Part shown: positions 5,587-8,964 of the stretch, in pieces
Layout: every line of letters begins with the position of its first letter
How positions within the stretch are numbered: position 1 is the stretch's first letter
Assembly (NCBI GenBank): GCA_018715105.1
Contig: DVMG01000231.1
Span: 1 to 8,964, forward strand
DNA from: Candidatus Ventricola intestinavium
GTDB taxonomy: Bacteria > Bacillota > Clostridia > Christensenellales > Aristaeellaceae
Direction: 5' to 3'
Length of the DNA stretch: 8,964 bases
Program-made: the position numbers and the translations under genes
The notes under the pieces: generated by a model
What the model saw: the letters and a program-made list of their open reading frames with translations, nothing else
The model's database searches: none
Told to the model about the DNA's origin: nothing

Positions 5587-6555
5587 TCAAATGGACGAGC
5601 CGGAGGAACGGGGGCTTTGAGCATTCTCCACCGCGCCGGCTGCGGCGGGGGAGGGCTTGGCGCGCTCAAACATCGTGCCGATGCCGCGATCGGTGAAGAT
5701 CTCCAGGATAATCGGGTGCGGAATGGTGCCGTTGAGAATGTGCACGCGGCGAACGCCCTTTTCGATGGCCTCGATGCAGGCATTCACCTTGGGGATCATT
5801 CCGCCGGAAATGGTGCCATCCTGTATGAGGGAGCGCGCCTGCTCGACGGTGAGGATGGGGAAGAGCGTTGTCGGATCCTCCGCCTTTTTGCGGACGCCGT
5901 CAATATCGGTCAGGTAGATGAGCTTTTCGGCCCTGAGCGCGGTTGCGATAGCGGCTGCGGCGGTGTCGGCATTGATATTATAGCTCTCCCCGCCATCATC
6001 GGTGCCCACGGAAGCGATGACAGGGATATACTCATCCGCGCAGAGGGTTTCAAGCAGCTTGGTGTTGACGCCCACGATATCCCCCACGTGGCCCAAGTCC
6101 ACGCCGTCCGCAAGCGGGGGCTTTTTTTTCACGCGGATGAGTCCCGCATCTTTGCCGCACAGGCCGATGGCCTTGCCGCCAAGCATCCCGATTTCTGCGG
6201 CGATGTTCTTGTTGAGCTTGCCGGCCAGCACCATCTGCACGATTTCCATCGTCGCGTCGTCTGTGATGCGCAGGCCGTGATGGAAGGCGCTCTGCACGCC
6301 CACGCGGCTGAGCATGGCGTTGATCTCCGGCCCGCCGCCGTGCACGAGGATCGGATTGATGCCCACATACTTGAGCAGCGTCACATCTTCAAGAATCTTG
6401 TGAGTCAGGGGTTCGCTGACCATGGCATTGCCGCCGTATTTGATGACGACGGTTTTGCCCCACAGGCGCTGGATATAAGGAAGGGCCTCAATAAGGATGT
6501 TGGCCTTGCGGATGAACTGCTGGTCGCTGTTGTCGACGATCTGATCTTTAGGCAT
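5587..6555 (-). CDS. argB: Acetylglutamate kinase ArgB, probably arginine-feedback-sensitive type
   Basis: A 322-residue amino-acid kinase that phosphorylates N-acetylglutamate with ATP. Motifs: VVIKYGGNAM (36-45, phosphate-binding Lys39), VHGGGPEIN (71-79, substrate loop), GLRITDDATMEIVQMVLAGKLNK (94-116), NINADTAAAAIA in the nucleotide-binding half, and EIFTDRGIGTMF ending at residue 296. The N-terminal helix before the kinase core (FIRKANILIEALPYIQRLWGK, 14-34) is the extra helix found in hexameric, arginine-inhibited NAGKs, so feedback inhibition is inferred. After GTMF there is a 26-residue Ala/Ser/Pro-rich tail (297-322) not normal for the family. The ATG at 6555 has AAGGAGA five bases upstream; in-frame sequence further upstream overlaps the promoter and is not coding. 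First gene of the arg operon. Confidence 0.95.
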   Translation of the reverse strand: MPKDQIVDNSDQQFIRKANILIEALPYIQRLWGKTVVIKYGGNAMVSEPLTHKILEDVTLLKYVGINPILVHGGGPEINAMLSRVGVQSAFHHGLRITDDATMEIVQMVLAGKLNKNIAAEIGMLGGKAIGLCGKDAGLIRVKKKPPLADGVDLGHVGDIVGVNTKLLETLCADEYIPVIASVGTDDGGESYNINADTAAAAIATALRAEKLIYLTDIDGVRKKAEDPTTLFPILTVEQARSLIQDGTISGGMIPKVNACIEAIEKGVRRVHILNGTIPHPIILEIFTDRGIGTMFERAKPSPAAAGAVENAQSPRSSGSSI

Positions 6556-6608
6556 AGAGATCTCCTTCTTCCCTGATGAGGATTGAATGGTATGCGGATA
6601 CGGAGAGC

Positions 6609-6638
6609 AGTATACCACAGATATGCATAAATATTCAA
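6609..6638 (-). promoter_or_regulatory. Promoter of the argBCD operon
   Basis: On the minus strand -10 TATACT (6614-6609) follows -35 TTGAAT (6638-6633, 4/6) at 18 bases. The predicted start is near 6602, a leader of about 47 nt before argB. The -35 box lies within the ARG box. Confidence 0.65.
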
Positions 6639-6639
6639 T
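6622..6639. promoter_or_regulatory. ARG box (ArgR/AhrC operator) over the argB promoter
   Basis: On the minus strand the 18-mer ATTGAATATTTATGCATA matches the classical ARG box TGAAT-N4-ATTCA with an AT-only spacer and one mismatch (ATGCA for ATTCA). It overlaps the -35 box, a position suited to repression by arginine-bound ArgR. The ArgR gene is not in the window. Confidence 0.7.
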
Positions 6640-6695
6640 AGTATGCGGAAAATTTCGAATTAAAAACTTAAAAACAGAAAAATATACAAAACCTA

Positions 6696-6709
6696 TGAAT
6701 GATCATCCA
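6696..6709. promoter_or_regulatory. Possible auxiliary ARG box
   Basis: Plus-strand TGAATGATCATCCA has the TGAAT-N4-ATTCA layout with one mismatch in the right half, but a spacer that is not AT-only. It overlaps the end of the M20 gene about 70 bp from the main ARG box, a distance at which ArgR hexamers could bridge. Suggestive only. Confidence 0.25.
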
Positions 6710-8145
6710 TGGGGGAGGACGTCTTTGGGAATCGGGCAGGCATAGGGGCGGCCTGCCGTCCTGCTTTCAAACTCCGCTTTTGCGCGCGCCAGGGCATCGG
6801 GATCCGCCATCAGCACAGCGCCGCTCAGGCCGAGCACCGCGGCGGCGAAGCACATGGCCTTGTGCGCGATGGAGCTTTTGCCGATGGCCACGGCCTGCCA
6901 GCTGTGCGCGGGCGTATCTGCCGCCCAGGCGGCGGCAGAAATCTGGCTGGTGGGAGCACACCAGCTTGCGTCCCCGACATCGGTGGAGACGGAGAAAAGC
7001 GGCGTATCCGTCGGGCAATGCGGCGCGACAAACGCATACATCGCCTCTCCCTGATGAGAGAGCACCTCTGCGCGTGTCCGGCTGTCGCACAGGCGGGAAA
7101 TCCGCGCGAGCGTCGTTTCCGGGGATTCAAGGGAATCGTGCAGCGCGCGGGCAAGCGCGAGCTCCTCTTCGTCGTACTGCGGCACGCCGATGGAATGGGC
7201 ACAGCGAATCAGCAGCTCCTCCATGGCCGTGTTGGGCAGGACGTTTGAGCATCCCTTGACAAACTCCACGTCCACCTGTGTGCCGGTCATCAGGGCTGCT
7301 CCGCGCGCGCAGTTGATGACGCGCTGGCGGATATCCGCCAGATCTTCAAGGCGCGGGGAACGCAGCAGATACACGGCTTCGGCATATGCCTGCACCACAT
7401 TGGGCGCCGCGCCGCCCGCGTCTGTGATCGCGTAGTGCATGCGCGTGTCCTCCGGCACGTGTTCGCGCAGGAACTGCACGCCCACATTCATCAGCTCCAG
7501 GGCATCCAACGCGCTGCGGCCCAGATGCGGGCTGCCTGCGGCATGCGCTGCCTGTCCCCTGAAACGGAAGATCATTTTGACATTGGCCAGCGAGCCGCCC
7601 GGCCAGATTCCGGTATAGTCCCACGGGTGCCAAGTCAGGATGGCGTCAAGGCCGTCAAAAAAGCCGTCGCGTGCGAGAAAGGCCTTGGCGCTGGCCGTTT
7701 CTTCCGCCGGGCAGCCAAAATAGACCACCGTGCCGCTGAGCACGCCGGAAGCGATGCTTTCCTTCACGGCGATGGCCGCGCCGGCCGAGCCGACACCCAA
7801 CAGGTTATGCCCGCATCCATGGCCGGGCGCCCCTTCCTTTTCGGCATGCTTCTGCGCGCAGCCGGCCTGCTGGCTCATGGCGGCCAGGGCATCGTATTCG
7901 CCGAGGAAGGCAATCACCGGCCTGCCGCTGCCGTATTCAGCGCGAAAAGCATGGGGCAGGCCGCCCAGAGAATCCGTGACGGCAAAGCCGTTTTCCCGCA
8001 GCAGGCCGCGCAGCGTTTCGGCTGCAAAATCTTCGTGGAAGTTGATTTCGGGATGATCCCATATCGCGTCGCTGGCCGAGGTATAAGCGGACATGTGCTG
8101 CCGGACGCTTGAAAGCACAGCCTGCCGGAACGATTCAAAATCCAT
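6703..8145 (-). CDS. M20 family metallo-amidohydrolase, AbgB-like (p-aminobenzoyl-glutamate hydrolase subunit B family)
   Basis: A 480-residue cytoplasmic metal-dependent amidohydrolase of almost the length of E. coli AbgB (about 481). Matching stretches run through the whole protein: IWDHPE (28-33), PVIAFLGEYDALA (76-88), SQQAGCAQ (91-98), GHGCGHNLLG (108-117, metal ligands Cys111 and His113), GCPAEE (144-149, catalytic/metal Glu pair), LTWHPW (170-175, His173), RGQAAHAAGSPHLGRSALDA (196-215, His201), HYAITDAGG, the late STDVGDASW, and the end PYACPIPKDV. AbgB relatives cleave p-aminobenzoyl-glutamate or other N-acyl amino acids and dipeptides; in E. coli it pairs with AbgA, which is not seen here. 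The ATG at 8145 is chosen for AAAGGA nine bases upstream; an in-frame ATG 18 nt earlier lacks one. It follows the DUF6020-like gene by 25 nt and lies upstream of argB, which has its own promoter. The substrate is unknown. Confidence 0.9.
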   Translation of the reverse strand: MDFESFRQAVLSSVRQHMSAYTSASDAIWDHPEINFHEDFAAETLRGLLRENGFAVTDSLGGLPHAFRAEYGSGRPVIAFLGEYDALAAMSQQAGCAQKHAEKEGAPGHGCGHNLLGVGSAGAAIAVKESIASGVLSGTVVYFGCPAEETASAKAFLARDGFFDGLDAILTWHPWDYTGIWPGGSLANVKMIFRFRGQAAHAAGSPHLGRSALDALELMNVGVQFLREHVPEDTRMHYAITDAGGAAPNVVQAYAEAVYLLRSPRLEDLADIRQRVINCARGAALMTGTQVDVEFVKGCSNVLPNTAMEELLIRCAHSIGVPQYDEEELALARALHDSLESPETTLARISRLCDSRTRAEVLSHQGEAMYAFVAPHCPTDTPLFSVSTDVGDASWCAPTSQISAAAWAADTPAHSWQAVAIGKSSIAHKAMCFAAAVLGLSGAVLMADPDALARAKAEFESRTAGRPYACPIPKDVLPHG

Positions 8146-8170
8146 CGCGGACAATCCTTTCATTCAGGTC

Positions 8171-8964
8171 TCATTCAGGGTGTTCATTTTCTGCCGTTTC
8201 ATTCCCGGTTTTGGATCGGCTGATGCGGGCAGGGGCCGCGGCGCGCGGTGTGGTTTCGCAGGCCGGACCGGCGAAAAAGGCGAGAACAAGCATGACCGGC
8301 ACGCATGTCATCAAAGGATAGGCATAGCGCACGAGGATACACGCTGAAAACACCAGAGATGTGAAAAACCCCCATAACGGAAGCAGACAGAGCGCCAGCC
8401 GCTTTTGGCGCTGCTTGAACAGGCGCAGGGTGGTCAGCAGCAGCAGATAGGTGTAGATAGAAGGCCGGAACAGCAGAGAAAGCAGCGGAATCTGCTCGTG
8501 GCTGGAATTATGGGCGGAACTGACCAGAAGGCTCCGCAGACGGGGCAGATAGGAATGCGCCTCAATCTCGCCGATGATCTCCGGGGCGATGTTGCCTGTT
8601 TTCAGATACACGTAATCCCAATCCTCGCCGTCGAGCGCGTGCGCATGGCTGGTGTCGTCCGGGTTCCACAGACCCGCACAGTTTTGCAGGAAAGCTTCCA
8701 GATAGATGACCGGGTATCGCGCGGCATAGGAAAAGTAGGTTGACCAGAAAGCGCCGGGATCCTGCTGATAGCGTGCGTAGTTAAAGTTGCCGCCCTTGGC
8801 CGGATCGGCGCTGTGCGGGCGATAACGGAATGTCTGCCCGGAAAACCAGTCGTTCAGGGCTTCGTATTCCTCTGCGCTGAGGTCTGCATACTCGGCCGTG
8901 CGCATGAGCTGCTGGCAGGGGATGCTCATCAGTTCGGAATCGGGGGTTTCCTCCGCGTCCACAG
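8171..8964 (-). CDS. DUF6020-like polytopic membrane protein, C-terminal part
   Basis: The last 263-264 codons of a larger membrane protein; the gene enters from the right edge in open frame, so no start is assigned. The visible part begins with an extracytoplasmic-type domain: SIPCQQLMRTAEY (13-25), LSAEEYEALNDWF (28-40), YRPHSADPAKG (47-57), YFSYAARYPVIYLEAFLQNCAGLWNP (76-101). These remind me of the C-terminal region of Firmicute DUF6020 proteins, large membrane proteins related to GT-C/dolichyl-phosphate-mannose-type glycosyltransferases. Three hydrophobic segments follow (about 157-181, 188-210, 212-231), then a polar, basic tail. The DUF6020 name is from memory of motif layout; transferase activity is inference. 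The downstream M20 gene starts after 25 nt, so the two are probably co-transcribed. Confidence 0.65.
   Translation of the reverse strand, partial: VDAEETPDSELMSIPCQQLMRTAEYADLSAEEYEALNDWFSGQTFRYRPHSADPAKGGNFNYARYQQDPGAFWSTYFSYAARYPVIYLEAFLQNCAGLWNPDDTSHAHALDGEDWDYVYLKTGNIAPEIIGEIEAHSYLPRLRSLLVSSAHNSSHEQIPLLSLLFRPSIYTYLLLLTTLRLFKQRQKRLALCLLPLWGFFTSLVFSACILVRYAYPLMTCVPVMLVLAFFAGPACETTPRAAAPARISRSKTGNETAENEHPE

Larger units (their letters stand above)
6581..6648 (-). repeat. Two imperfect direct repeats flanking the argB promoter
   Basis: On the minus strand CCGCATACTATTGAATA (6648-6632) and CCGCATACCATTCAATC (6597-6581) agree at 14 of 17 positions and start 51 bp apart, one upstream and one downstream of the -10 box. 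The first includes the left half of the ARG box; the second contains an ATTCA half-site. Confidence 0.5.

Noticed and set aside
5221..6576. Plus-strand open frame of 451 codons opposite argC/argB
   Set aside because: It spans two well-supported genes antisense, with His/Asp/Gly-rich composition and no domain; mirror of codon bias.
6640..6702. Terminator after the M20 gene
   Set aside because: The region is AT-rich with T-runs, but I see no GC stem before them, so I do not call a terminator; some read-through into argBCD is possible.
1..8964. Defence system, CRISPR array, prophage, insertion sequence or toxin-antitoxin pair
   Set aside because: Checked on both strands: no regular repeats, no transposase, integrase, nuclease or methylase motifs, and no target-site duplications. 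All sizeable gene-free gaps are explained by promoters, operators or terminators.

Overview
The window (8964 bases, moderately GC-rich) looks like chromosomal DNA from an anaerobic Clostridia-type Firmicute. The evidence is strong AGGAGG-type ribosome binding sites, sigma-A promoters close to consensus, BirA- and ArgR-type operators, a lipobox lipoprotein, and protein families common in gut Clostridia (M42 peptidase, PDZ-less S41 peptidase, DUF6020-like membrane protein). The lineage is inferred. No phage, transposon, CRISPR, tRNA or rRNA was found.

Left part (1-1370, minus strand): the N-terminal 163 codons of an M42 metallo-aminopeptidase run off the left edge. It has its own consensus promoter (TTGACA-N17-TATAAT) and a probable TTG start. 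Upstream of it is bioY, the substrate-binding subunit of an ECF biotin transporter, with its own terminator. The bioY promoter is embedded between BirA-type inverted repeats, so bioY is probably repressed by biotin-loaded BirA.

Middle part (1419-3289, plus strand): a two-gene unit encodes exported proteins, a small lipoprotein of unknown function and an S41-family serine peptidase with a signal peptide. It ends at a strong hairpin shared with the convergent arg operon.

Right part (3359-6700, minus strand): argB-argC-argD, transcribed in that order, encode acetylglutamate kinase, a short 'type 2' N-acetyl-glutamyl-phosphate reductase and acetylornithine aminotransferase, three consecutive steps of arginine/ornithine synthesis. 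A promoter with an overlapping ARG box lies just upstream. argA/argJ/argE are not in the window.

Right end (6703-8964, minus strand): an AbgB-like M20 amidohydrolase lies 25 nt downstream of the C-terminal part of a polytopic membrane protein resembling DUF6020, which runs off the right edge. The two are probably co-transcribed. Nothing here amounts to an obviously new multi-gene system. The most interesting points are the double BirA-type operator, the exported lipoprotein/S41 pair with an altered active-site environment, the short ArgC in an otherwise ordinary arg operon, and the M20 amidohydrolase next to arg genes.
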